Below the pieces are notes generated by a model that worked only from the letters and a program-made list of their open reading frames with translations, had not been told where the DNA came from and made no database searches. DNA of 5,665 bases from Methanosarcinaceae archaeon (GTDB taxonomy: Archaea > Halobacteriota > Methanosarcinia > Methanosarcinales > Methanosarcinaceae). This document shows positions 1 to 5,299 of this stretch, one piece after another (within the stretch, counting starts at the first letter, position 1; each line of letters begins with the position of its first letter). The stretch covers positions 1 through 5,665 of the forward strand of contig JAUWBW010000126.1 of the NCBI GenBank assembly GCA_030609665.1. Reading direction: 5' to 3'. The position numbers were made by a program, and so were the translations under genes.

Positions 1-202
1 GATCTCCATTCCAAAACGGATCAGGGACATTGAGGGGTTTAAGGAAGGTACAAAGATTGCTATCCTTGCATATGATGATAGGATAGAACTGCGGTCTATG
101 AAACAGGTAGACGAAAGTATGCAGACTGCGTTTGCAAGTGAAAAAGTCCTTGCAAAAGACTGGAATAGCAAAGAGGAAGATGAAGCATGGAAAGACTTGT
201 AA
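1..202 (+). CDS. AbrB/MazE-type antitoxin, 3' part (5' end lies at the other end of the window)
   Basis: Codons are in frame from base 2 and end in TAA at 200-202. The fragment holds most of a SpoVT/AbrB swapped-hairpin DNA-binding domain (it starts inside GQISIPKRIRD and continues through AILAYDDRIEL) and the acidic, Trp-containing tail (DWNSKEEDEAWKDL) that in this family binds and masks the toxin. The missing first 15 codons plus two bases are present at 5488-5534, and bases 1-131 equal 5535-5665. Joining the ends gives 249 nt, 82 aa, the same length as the complete paralogue at 2878-3126. It overlaps the toxin start by 16 bp, so the pair is translationally coupled. Family knowledge predicts an antitoxin that also represses its own operon. 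The antitoxin call is firm; the joined gene depends on circularity or tandem duplication. Confidence 0.88.
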   Translation, partial: ISIPKRIRDIEGFKEGTKIAILAYDDRIELRSMKQVDESMQTAFASEKVLAKDWNSKEEDEAWKDL

Positions 203-519
203 AAGGCGATGTCGTCGTCATTCCTTTCCCCTTCTCTGACCTGAGTGCTTTAAAAAGAAGACCTGCGTTAGTTGTTGCGAACTTAGGTGGTAACGATGTT
301 ATCCTTTGTCAGATTACGAGTGTTGCGAAAAATGACCGATTTTCCATACCCCTTAACAGAAGCGATTTTAGTGTAGGGAAATTGAAGGTGGAAAGCAGGA
401 TTCGACCAAATCGACTATTCACAGCCGATAGATCAATAGTAGAATACAAAGCAGGAAAGTTGACGAATGAAAAGGTCAAAGTGATCGAACAGACACTTGT
501 GGACATATTTACCAAATAG
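187..519 (+). CDS. MazF/PemK-family endoribonuclease toxin
   Basis: This 110-aa protein has the usual length and layout of a MazF/PemK toxin. The N-terminal strand is KGDVVVIPFPFSDL (residues 6-19), followed by KRRPALVV (23-30) with the family's conserved arginine. Next comes ILCQITS (39-45), with Thr44 at the place of the catalytic Thr/Ser, and a C-terminal ESRIRPNRLFTADRSIV segment. Members of the family cleave mRNA, often at short specific sequences, and are held inactive by the cognate antitoxin. The ATG lies inside the antitoxin gene's last codons (16-bp overlap), which is typical TA coupling and fixes the start; no separate promoter is needed. The stop is TAG. The gene appears intact, in contrast to the second copy at 3111. 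Cleavage specificity cannot be read from the sequence. Confidence 0.9.
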   Translation: MERLVKGDVVVIPFPFSDLSALKRRPALVVANLGGNDVILCQITSVAKNDRFSIPLNRSDFSVGKLKVESRIRPNRLFTADRSIVEYKAGKLTNEKVKVIEQTLVDIFTK

Positions 520-685
520 TGGATTCGTACACATGCGGCGGATGCCTTAAAGCTCAAAACCGAGGTCGGAGAGATTTTATCCATTCCGGCGTGGTTGTTT
601 TTGAGTGTGTTTGAAAGATCGGATTGGGGGGTAGTTGTTGGGGTGGATTTGTGGCGCGTGGTGGGTTTAATTCTGGCATACAAAT

Positions 686-776
686 GCGAATTTTTCAATG
701 ACCTGCATGGTGTTGTTGATAACCGGATGCCTGGTTTTTGTGGTGAAGGTCGGATTATGCCTCGAATTTCTACGCC
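686..776 (+). repeat. Degenerate copy A of the TA-upstream element
   Basis: This is the third, most diverged copy of an element found in front of both antitoxin genes (2693-2877 and 5300-5487). All three begin with the identical 15-mer GCGAATTTTTCAATG, continue with GGATGCC(t/g)GG and a T-run, and then carry an imperfect hairpin around the invariant ATTATGC. Here the stem keeps 8 of 10 pairs, counting wobbles (742-751 with 758-767 approximately). Similarity to the other copies stops near 776. The promoter, operator and antitoxin that follow in the other copies are absent, and the palindrome of the ATPase gene takes their place. It is a likely remnant of an earlier TA unit, or the shared boundary of a cassette. 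Confidence 0.7.
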
Positions 777-799
777 AACATTTCGATTTTCACCCCAAA

Positions 800-827
800 G
801 AGTTATCACCCCTAGGGGTGATAACTC
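800..827. promoter_or_regulatory. Perfect 28-bp palindrome upstream of the ATPase gene
   Basis: The left arm GAGTTATCACCCCT is followed directly by its exact reverse complement AGGGGTGATAACTC, centred on CCTAGG, with no spacer. Such a perfect dyad just before a gene is what a dimeric repressor site looks like. As RNA it would fold into a strong hairpin that hides the GGTGAT at 817-822. It is not followed by a T-run, so an intrinsic terminator is less likely. The palindrome is directly visible; the operator role is inferred. Confidence 0.8.
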
Positions 828-856
828 ATAAGGGTGATAAACTTTAATAGTGATAA
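803..856 (+). promoter_or_regulatory. GTGATAA heptamer array with 16-bp spacing
   Basis: The heptamer GTGATAA occurs on the plus strand at 818-824, 834-840 and 850-856, exactly 16 bp apart. A fourth copy is inverted (TTATCAC) at 803-809 and forms the palindrome with the first. A 16-bp period is not a multiple of three, so it is not explained by coding. The array runs through the proposed core promoter, a place where bound protein would block transcription. The winged-helix domain of the downstream ATPase is a candidate binder (autoregulation), but this is inference. GGTGAT also matches the archaeal anti-Shine-Dalgarno sequence, so part of the signal could be ribosome-binding. Confidence 0.6.
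837..849 (+). promoter_or_regulatory. Candidate archaeal BRE/TATA box for the ATPase gene
   Basis: ATAAACTTTAATA resembles an archaeal B-recognition element followed by a TATA box. The TTTAATA core is centred about 27 bp before the ATG at 873. That is the expected distance from TATA box to transcription start in archaea, so the mRNA could be leaderless and start at or next to that ATG. The match is partial and only promoter mapping can settle it. Confidence 0.4.
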
Positions 857-872
857 AGTACTTGTGTTGCAT

Positions 873-2582
873 ATGACTCTTCCAAATATTTATTCACAAT
901 CAAGATTGAAATTATTTACAGACCGAAAAAACAGTATCAAACAAATTGATATGTGTTTCAAGGGGAGTGGAAAACACTTATCTTTCAAAGGGCTTCGCAA
1001 GATTGGGAAATCAGAACTTGCAAAGTATTATATTGCAACACACCCAGAGCAGCGACTTGCTTATGTTGATCTTGAGAATCTGAGTATGACTGTGGAATTG
1101 TTTCCACTGGAATATGTTGGAACGATCTGTTTTTGGTACTTTAACAAAGGCATAGGCTTTGTTGAAGAGTTCCATGATCCATTTACTGTAATGAAGAAGA
1201 TCAATGACCCATTGGTGACTTCTACCATGACCAGCATACTTCAGGAACTTGAAAAGAAAGATCCAAATCATAAACTGATGATGGAATACGCATTAAACTT
1301 TCCCGAACAGCTCTCATCGAGAGACGGTACTAATTTTGGTCTTTTTATTGACGAATTTCAGTTGTTTTTAGAATTATCAGGTAAGTTTGATATTATACGA
1401 TTATTACGTTCGATCATACAGAACCAACAAACAACCAGATATGTGGCATTGGGGTCCTGGATGACTAAACTAGATGAGCTGTTTGCAGATGCAGCATCCC
1501 CATTATTTTTGCATTTCACACTTGAATCCCTACCAAATTTTAGTCGGGATGATAGTTTCGAATTTCTAATTAAGTATTTCAATCAATTTGAGATCACCCT
1601 CACTAAAGAATTGCTTGAAGAGATGTATAAACTGTGTAAGGGGCATCCAATGTACCTTAGATCACTTGCTGATAGGCTGTTATTGCTAAACAGTACAGGT
1701 ATTGCTATTGACGATAAAGGAGTCAAAATGGCATTTCTGACAGAGATTGCTTCGATGAATGGAATGATCAACAGGCACTGTAACTACATTTTGAATATTT
1801 CACTTGTAAAATCAAGGGCACATGCAACACTTAAGACGATTATCCATATCCTTGCAAAAGAGGATGAAGGCGGATTGACACTTTCCCAAATATCAGAAAA
1901 GATAAAACGAAAACCAAGCATTGTGCTAAAACATCTAAATCGTTTGCTTGCAACTGATCTTTTGATCAGGATCGATGACAATTATTGTTTTGCAGACCCT
2001 GTCATGAAACAATACGTGGAAATTGAGGAACTTGGTTTGGATTTATCGCTGTCGAATACTTCGATCGGGCAGATAAGGCAGGATATGTTTGAGGAACTTA
2101 AAGAAAAATATCTTAAAACATCTACTGAACTGGGTACTTCAAAGGAAAGCGAAGTACGTGAGATCATATCTAATTTCAATGGTCAGGTGTTGGGAGGGCA
2201 CTTGTTTGGCAAGGATGGTACGATCCTGTTGCCAAAGGTGAATGAGGTTGTAAATTTCGTTGAAATTGATAGTAATGGTGATGTTTTTGAAACGAATTTT
2301 GTAGTTGAGGTTGATGCTTTTGCAAAGGGCAGTGAAAATTGGCTGGTAGAAGTAAAATGGAAGAACGAACCATGCTCCCCATCCGACATCGATCTGTTAA
2401 CCAAGAAAAAACAGTTCATTGAAAAATCTCAGAATTTGAACATTGATGCACTATGGCTGATATCCAAAAACGGATTTACAGAAAAGACAATCGATGTTGC
2501 AGAGGAAAATGAGGTATTGCTTACAGATGGTGATGAACTACGCAGTGTGAAAAAGGCACTATTGAAGCGTAAAAGGAAATAG
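873..2582 (+). CDS. Archaeal AAA ATPase with winged helix and C-terminal PD-(D/E)XK nuclease-like domain
   Basis: This 569-aa protein (numbered from the ATG at 873) belongs to the archaeal-ATPase class. It has LFTDRKNSI near the start, Walker A GLRKIGKS (40-47, Lys46), Walker B GLFIDEF (156-162, Asp160-Glu161) and a sensor-like YVALGS (190-195). A winged helix follows at about 333-380 (LTLSQISEKIKRKPSIVLKH). The C-terminal 425-550 looks like a restriction-endonuclease fold: Asp481 in VEVDAFAK and Glu493-x-Lys495 in WLVEVKWK, as in DUF234 or Mrr-like domains. The expected role is ATP-dependent DNA (or RNA) handling, possibly defence; no specific function is known to me. Start choice: the frame is open back to a GTG at 834, 11 nt after GGTGAT, giving 582 aa. 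I prefer 873 because 834 sits inside the heptamer array and a TATA-like box is correctly placed for 873. The gene reads as AT-rich, with no frameshift. Confidence 0.85.
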   Translation: MTLPNIYSQSRLKLFTDRKNSIKQIDMCFKGSGKHLSFKGLRKIGKSELAKYYIATHPEQRLAYVDLENLSMTVELFPLEYVGTICFWYFNKGIGFVEEFHDPFTVMKKINDPLVTSTMTSILQELEKKDPNHKLMMEYALNFPEQLSSRDGTNFGLFIDEFQLFLELSGKFDIIRLLRSIIQNQQTTRYVALGSWMTKLDELFADAASPLFLHFTLESLPNFSRDDSFEFLIKYFNQFEITLTKELLEEMYKLCKGHPMYLRSLADRLLLLNSTGIAIDDKGVKMAFLTEIASMNGMINRHCNYILNISLVKSRAHATLKTIIHILAKEDEGGLTLSQISEKIKRKPSIVLKHLNRLLATDLLIRIDDNYCFADPVMKQYVEIEELGLDLSLSNTSIGQIRQDMFEELKEKYLKTSTELGTSKESEVREIISNFNGQVLGGHLFGKDGTILLPKVNEVVNFVEIDSNGDVFETNFVVEVDAFAKGSENWLVEVKWKNEPCSPSDIDLLTKKKQFIEKSQNLNIDALWLISKNGFTEKTIDVAEENEVLLTDGDELRSVKKALLKRKRK

Positions 2583-2630
2583 GTTCAACATTTTTTCATA
2601 CAACATTGTAAAAACTACGTTAACTACAAC

Positions 2631-2655
2631 TAACATAAAAATCGGTTTTATGTTA
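2631..2655. terminator. AT-rich 10-bp inverted repeat after the ATPase gene
   Basis: TAACATAAAA and its perfect reverse complement TTTTATGTTA flank the 5-nt loop ATCGG, 49 bp after the ATPase stop codon. It could fold as a 3' end hairpin for the ATPase transcript. No T-run follows it, and archaeal terminators rely mainly on T-tracts; the T6 at 2591-2596 just after the stop codon fits that better. It could equally be a protein-binding dyad. The structure is visible; the function is open. Confidence 0.4.
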
Positions 2656-2692
2656 ATCACAACTGCCATAAATCAAAAAACAGCAAAGGAAC

Positions 2693-2877
2693 GCGAATTT
2701 TTCAATGCGTGGTGTGGAGTTGTTGGTGATTGGATGCCGGGTTTTTGTTAAAAGTTTGATTATGCCCCGACTTTCCACACAGATTTCTTGCTCCCTCCTC
2801 ATTACAACATTTATCCATCAACACGTTTATGTAGTTTTCTTACTTTTCTTACATGTAAGAACATCAGGAGGTAATCA
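2693..2877 (+). repeat. Copy B of the TA-upstream element (promoter region of the second antitoxin)
   Basis: This is about 185 bp, closely similar to copy C at 5300-5487 over its full length and sharing its first ~90 bp with copy A at 686-776. In order it holds the GCGAATTTTTCAATG head, GGATGCCGGG, an imperfect stem around ATTATGC (2750-2775, 7 of 10 pairs with wobble), a TATA-like box, a palindromic operator candidate and the ribosome binding site. A 44-bp block (2817-2860) is identical to 5423-5466. The TA regulatory region is therefore conserved at least as strongly as the coding part. An open frame at 2705-2896 in this stretch is not a gene. Confidence 0.8.
2825..2872 (+). promoter_or_regulatory. 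Promoter, operator palindrome and strong RBS of the second antitoxin
   Basis: A TATA-like GTTTATGTAG lies at 2825-2834. About 25 bp downstream, where transcription should start, is the perfect 16-bp palindrome TTCTTACATGTAAGAA (2846-2861). AGGAGGT at 2866-2872 is a near-consensus ribosome binding site 5 nt before the ATG at 2878. AbrB/MazE-type antitoxins bind such dyads and repress their own operon, so this is the natural operator. In copy C the palindrome persists as 14 bp (5453-5466), but the ribosome binding site is weakened to AAGAGAT. Confidence 0.6.
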
Positions 2878-3126
2878 ATGCCATTACTTGAAATGAAAAG
2901 TGGAACAATGACAAGCAAAGGACAGATCTCCATTCCAAAACGCATCAGGGATATTGAGGGGTTTAAAGAAGGAGAAAAGGTTGCTATTCTTGCGTATGAT
3001 GACAGGATAGAACTGCGGTCTATGAAACAGGTAGACGAAAGTATGCAGACTGCGTTTGCAAGTGAGAAAGTCCTTGCAAAAGACTGGAATACTAAAGAGG
3101 AAGATGAAGCATGGAAAGACCTGTGA
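2878..3126 (+). CDS. AbrB/MazE-type antitoxin, complete second copy (orphan)
   Basis: This 82-aa protein has an N-terminal SpoVT/AbrB domain (SGTMTSKGQISIPKRIRD through AILAYDDRIELRSM, about residues 8-48) and an acidic, Trp-rich toxin-binding tail (about 55-82, DWNTKEEDEAWKDL). The consensus AGGAGGT ribosome binding site 5 nt upstream fixes the ATG. It differs from the copy rebuilt across the window ends at only a few residues: Ser/Pro2, Ile/Met11, Arg/Ser13, Thr/Glu33, Ile/Val35 and Ser/Thr72 approximately. Many nucleotide differences are silent, which suggests selection on the protein. Its own toxin is truncated, so it is an orphan. The near-identical tail suggests that it could neutralise the intact toxin at 187-519 (inference). 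Confidence 0.92.
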   Translation: MPLLEMKSGTMTSKGQISIPKRIRDIEGFKEGEKVAILAYDDRIELRSMKQVDESMQTAFASEKVLAKDWNTKEEDEAWKDL

Positions 3127-3215
3127 AAGGCGATGTCGTTGTCATTCCTTTCCCCTTCTCTGACCTAAGTGCTTCCAAAAGAAGACCGGCGTTAGTTGTT
3201 GCGGACTTAGTTTGA
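3111..3215 (+). pseudogene. Truncated MazF/PemK-like toxin, 34 codons
   Basis: The ATG overlaps the end of the antitoxin gene exactly as in the intact pair. The first 33 codons match the toxin at 187 closely (KGDVVVIPFPFSDLSASKRRPALVVADL). Homology stops after base 3210 and a TGA follows at 3213-3215. The family arginine is retained, but the QITS segment with the catalytic Thr and all of the C-terminal half are gone, so no active nuclease can result. The sequence after the break (GTTTGAGAGATCGG) resembles 608-621, downstream of the intact toxin. That fits an internal deletion of roughly 325 bp rather than random insertion. Confidence 0.85.
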
Positions 3216-3368
3216 GAGATCGGGGTGGGAATAATTCACAATTCCTCTTGTAATCTATGCCATTTATCACTCACTAATTATTTTTGATGAATACGGTTAG
3301 ATTATTTCGATCAGAAATCTATGCATAAACATTGGAAATCCCATCAATTTTCATCATATTTTCTTTTA

Positions 3369-3412
3369 ACTTGACGATTACTGGATTTTACTTGACGATT
3401 ACTTGACGATTA
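3369..3412. repeat. Three ACTTGACGATT(A) repeats at the 3' end of the DUF4062 gene
   Basis: ACTTGACGATTA occurs at 3369-3380, 3390-3401 and 3401-3412. The last two are in direct tandem with an 11-bp step and the first is offset by 21 bp. The final copy includes the stop codon of the minus-strand gene (TTA at 3410-3412). They look like local duplications of the gene's end or small iterons; three short copies do not make a CRISPR array. The rest of the spacer (3216-3368) is AT-rich, without a gene. It holds one imperfect hairpin around 3298-3321 (arms TAGAT/ATCTA, loop GATCA). Confidence 0.65.
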
Positions 3413-4945
3413 GATCAGCTCTTTTAAGCGGTATCGAGTGGAACGTCCAGCTCCCAGTTTTTCAGCTAATCCCATTTCAACCAATTTCCCGAAATCTACT
3501 GCTGTAACAGCGCGGGTGACTCCGAATTCGACATTACATTGCCGGCTGGTAAGTTCTTTTCCTTCGACAAGCCATTGCATCATCATCCGTTGCCTTTCGT
3601 TTAATTGAGATTCCACCGCTGGCGTAATCCGCATCAATTGCTCTGGCACACGAAGACGCTCCATGTTTTCACCTGGTCCAGGGAAAATTACCTGAAAATA
3701 TCCAGTATCCGTGCCGATAAGAGGCAGGTCAAGTCCGTGGTTTAACATCTGTTCGCGCATACGCCGAAATCCGCTGCCACGCTCTTCTATGCGATGAAAA
3801 TAAGAGAGACACTGGGCTAGAACAGGATTACGTGAACATGGCCTGTACGTTCCCTTGCGCAGGTTGACAAGTGTGATAGGTAAAGGCGGAAAACCAGGGC
3901 TGGAAACTATCACCTTATCAGAGAAGACCTCAAGCATGATCTTGCGTCCGGCGTCTTCGTATTGGCGGTGGGCTACAGCATTGACAAGAGCCTCCCTCAT
4001 AGCCTCAACAGGATATTCATCAAGCCGCACACGGTTAAGCCCCACAACTTTCATGGGGTGCCTGGTATTTCTATTTATAAAAGCAATAGCACGCTCAATA
4101 ACCGCCGGCATAGGTCCTCGAATATCCTCATGATCCTGTGGCTCCCCGTCAGGTTCAGAGCTGCGATAAGCATCCGCAAGCACACGACACTGGGGGAACA
4201 CTGCAGACGGATCTTTAGCCAGCAATACCACACCAGCCGTGGTTGCGTAGTATTCCCTTGATTCAGATTCATGCCAAACAAGTCCACGCAACATCACGCC
4301 AGCTAATACATCTTCAGAAGACAACTCATCGATATTCCTGCCTTCTGCCACACTTACAAGCCTGCGAGCCATATCATGGTTCAGATCCTCCCAGCGTATT
4401 TGCATCAAAGGTTGAGATTCGAACTTAGATGTAGCCTCGATAGTCTGGTCTGCTATCAGGTTCTCATCACTTGTAGGAACAATGCCGAAACGATCCTGAA
4501 GTAACTTTACTAATGCTGCCCTTACTTCCTTCTGAAGTCCTATAACATTGCCAAAACGTTTATACTTAAAACCATCAGCTTCCAGTTCCTTGAGTAAAAT
4601 ATCTGTATCGCACTCCCTTTTTACAGTACGTTCGCCCTTTATAAAAGCCAGAATAGGCAAATCCATTTGCTTTGCGTATCTGTATTCAGTGTGAGTTATA
4701 GATAATTCACCTGCCGGAGTCCCATACTGCACACCCACGATTAACAGATACACCTGGCAATTGTCAAGTGACCTCAGGCATCCCTCTAAAACCTTATCAG
4801 CAGATGCTGGTTCATATTCATAAAGTACAGGAGTGCAATGTGCCGATAGGAACGGATCGGTGTTCACAAGATTCTGGATGATGAGTCGCTCATCTTCAAG
4901 TTCTTTCTGCACTGAACTGACAAATACTTTGAACAATGGGGTCAT
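3410..4945 (-). CDS. DUF4062 / GHKL-type ATPase (HATPase_c_4) / winged-helix fusion protein
   Basis: This is a 511-aa soluble protein. Residues 5-155 are a DUF4062 domain: KVFVSSVQKELEDER at 6-20, then GVQYGTPAGELSITHTEY (71-88) and LPILAFIK. This TIR/SEFIR-like fold is frequent in defence and signalling proteins. Residues 183-430 match the COG2865 (RecG-C-like) ATPase region: TTAGVVLLAKDP (235-246), N-box REALVNAVAHRQY (317-329, Asn322), SSPGFPPLPIT (348-358), SRNPVLAQCL and IEERGSGFRRM (386-396). A winged helix closes it at 448-507. Family members normally begin with an AlbA_2 domain; here DUF4062 stands in its place and an AlbA_2 stub is encoded just upstream. The ATG follows GAGGTG by 5 nt and overlaps the stub's stop (ATGA). 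Its GC content looks higher than that of the ATPase gene. The likely role is nucleotide-dependent regulation or defence sensing; the substrate is unknown. Confidence 0.88.
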   Translation of the reverse strand: MTPLFKVFVSSVQKELEDERLIIQNLVNTDPFLSAHCTPVLYEYEPASADKVLEGCLRSLDNCQVYLLIVGVQYGTPAGELSITHTEYRYAKQMDLPILAFIKGERTVKRECDTDILLKELEADGFKYKRFGNVIGLQKEVRAALVKLLQDRFGIVPTSDENLIADQTIEATSKFESQPLMQIRWEDLNHDMARRLVSVAEGRNIDELSSEDVLAGVMLRGLVWHESESREYYATTAGVVLLAKDPSAVFPQCRVLADAYRSSEPDGEPQDHEDIRGPMPAVIERAIAFINRNTRHPMKVVGLNRVRLDEYPVEAMREALVNAVAHRQYEDAGRKIMLEVFSDKVIVSSPGFPPLPITLVNLRKGTYRPCSRNPVLAQCLSYFHRIEERGSGFRRMREQMLNHGLDLPLIGTDTGYFQVIFPGPGENMERLRVPEQLMRITPAVESQLNERQRMMMQWLVEGKELTSRQCNVEFGVTRAVTAVDFGKLVEMGLAEKLGAGRSTRYRLKELI

Positions 4946-5118
4946 TGTGGCACCTCTACTCTAGGATAATCCTCGATCCAGATCAACAATCGCCCTCCTG
5001 CAGTGTTGGCAAAAACCACAAGTGTTTTTAGCATATTTTTGGGTGAAGAAAGATCCCGCTTAAATTCCAGCGTCTTGCCTTCAGGCATGCCGATCAATTG
5101 AGTTATTAATTTTGCCAT
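4942..5118 (-). pseudogene. Truncated AlbA_2 (Schlafen-type) domain, 58-codon ORF
   Basis: The ORF, too short for usual gene finders, starts at ATG 5118 with a strong GGAGG (5127-5131) 8 nt ahead and ends at TGA 4944-4942, overlapping the next gene's ATG. The protein has MPEGKTLEFKRDLSSP (11-26) and VVFANTAGGRLLI (34-46), the clear signature of the N-terminal half of an AlbA_2 domain. That domain normally runs to about 120 residues and is fused to the COG2865 ATPase. After IED (48-50) the similarity ends. The glycine usually seen in LLIGIED is Trp47. With ribosome binding site and overlap intact, it may still be translated and serve to couple translation of the DUF4062 protein, or act as a separate subunit. 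It could equally be a dead leftover of a domain swap. Confidence 0.75.
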
Positions 5119-5299
5119 TTTGTCTTCCTCCTTCCCTTGTCGAATTTCTTGACGGTTCTATCGTCCTCAGCACCCATTTTTATTTTTGCGATGGTTTGAA
5201 TTTCTTCGATTATTTTATAACATTGTGTCAAACATAATTGCTTTTTTGTTATATATATCAAAGCCAAGCAAGGTGAAAGTGTTTATTTGGTAACCAAAA
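5119..5299 (-). promoter_or_regulatory. Promoter/leader region of the AlbA_2-stub–DUF4062 unit
   Basis: No confident gene is present. Read on the minus strand, TATATATA at about 5249-5258 is a good archaeal TATA box. It would start a transcript near 5225 and leave a ~105-nt leader before the ATG at 5118. A minus-strand frame ends at TAA 5108-5106, overlapping the stub's ATG, and reads IIEEIQTIAKIKMGAEDDRT and on to KTKWQN. It has no upstream ATG, but its overlap and hydrophilic ending suggest the tail of a lost upstream gene. I do not recognise it. Confidence 0.4.

Larger units (their letters stand above)
520..832. other. Long non-genic stretch between toxin and ATPase
   Basis: No recognised gene lies here. 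The frame of the toxin stays open after its TAG stop until a TAA at about 828-830, but the translation resembles no family I know. Its second half is the degenerate repeated element (686-776) that is clearly intergenic in its two other copies. Bases 520-600 are more GC-rich than the surroundings and could be debris of an unidentified element. Bases 608-628 resemble the sequence directly after the toxin truncation point at 3210 (17 of 21 by eye). The right end holds the palindrome and heptamer array described separately. Confidence 0.5.

Noticed and set aside
595..831. Open frame of 78 codons, in frame with the toxin after its TAG stop; TAG read-through (for example as pyrrolysine) considered.
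   Set aside because: The toxin is already full length at its TAG. The continuation resembles no family, crosses the degenerate intergenic repeat A and ends in the palindrome; no pyrrolysine gene is visible.
309..872. 187-codon minus-strand frame.
   Set aside because: It is the shadow of the toxin and of the repeat region; the translation has no recognisable domain and no ribosome binding site.
2705..2896. 63-codon plus-strand frame before the second antitoxin.
   Set aside because: It lies inside the repeated promoter element and overlaps the antitoxin start; copy C has no matching conserved frame.
3280..3360. Possible C/D box sRNA (ATGATGA and CTGA motifs on the minus strand near 3355-3310).
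   Set aside because: The internal D' and C' boxes are missing or wrongly spaced and the boxes are common words in AT-rich DNA.
3369..3412. CRISPR-like array.
   Set aside because: The repeats are only 11-12 bp, there are three of them, spacing is irregular (21 and 11 bp), and no cas gene is near.
3855..4287. Several 60-100 codon frames on both strands within the DUF4062 gene.
   Set aside because: All overlap the well-supported GHKL ATPase coding region in other frames and have no domain signature.
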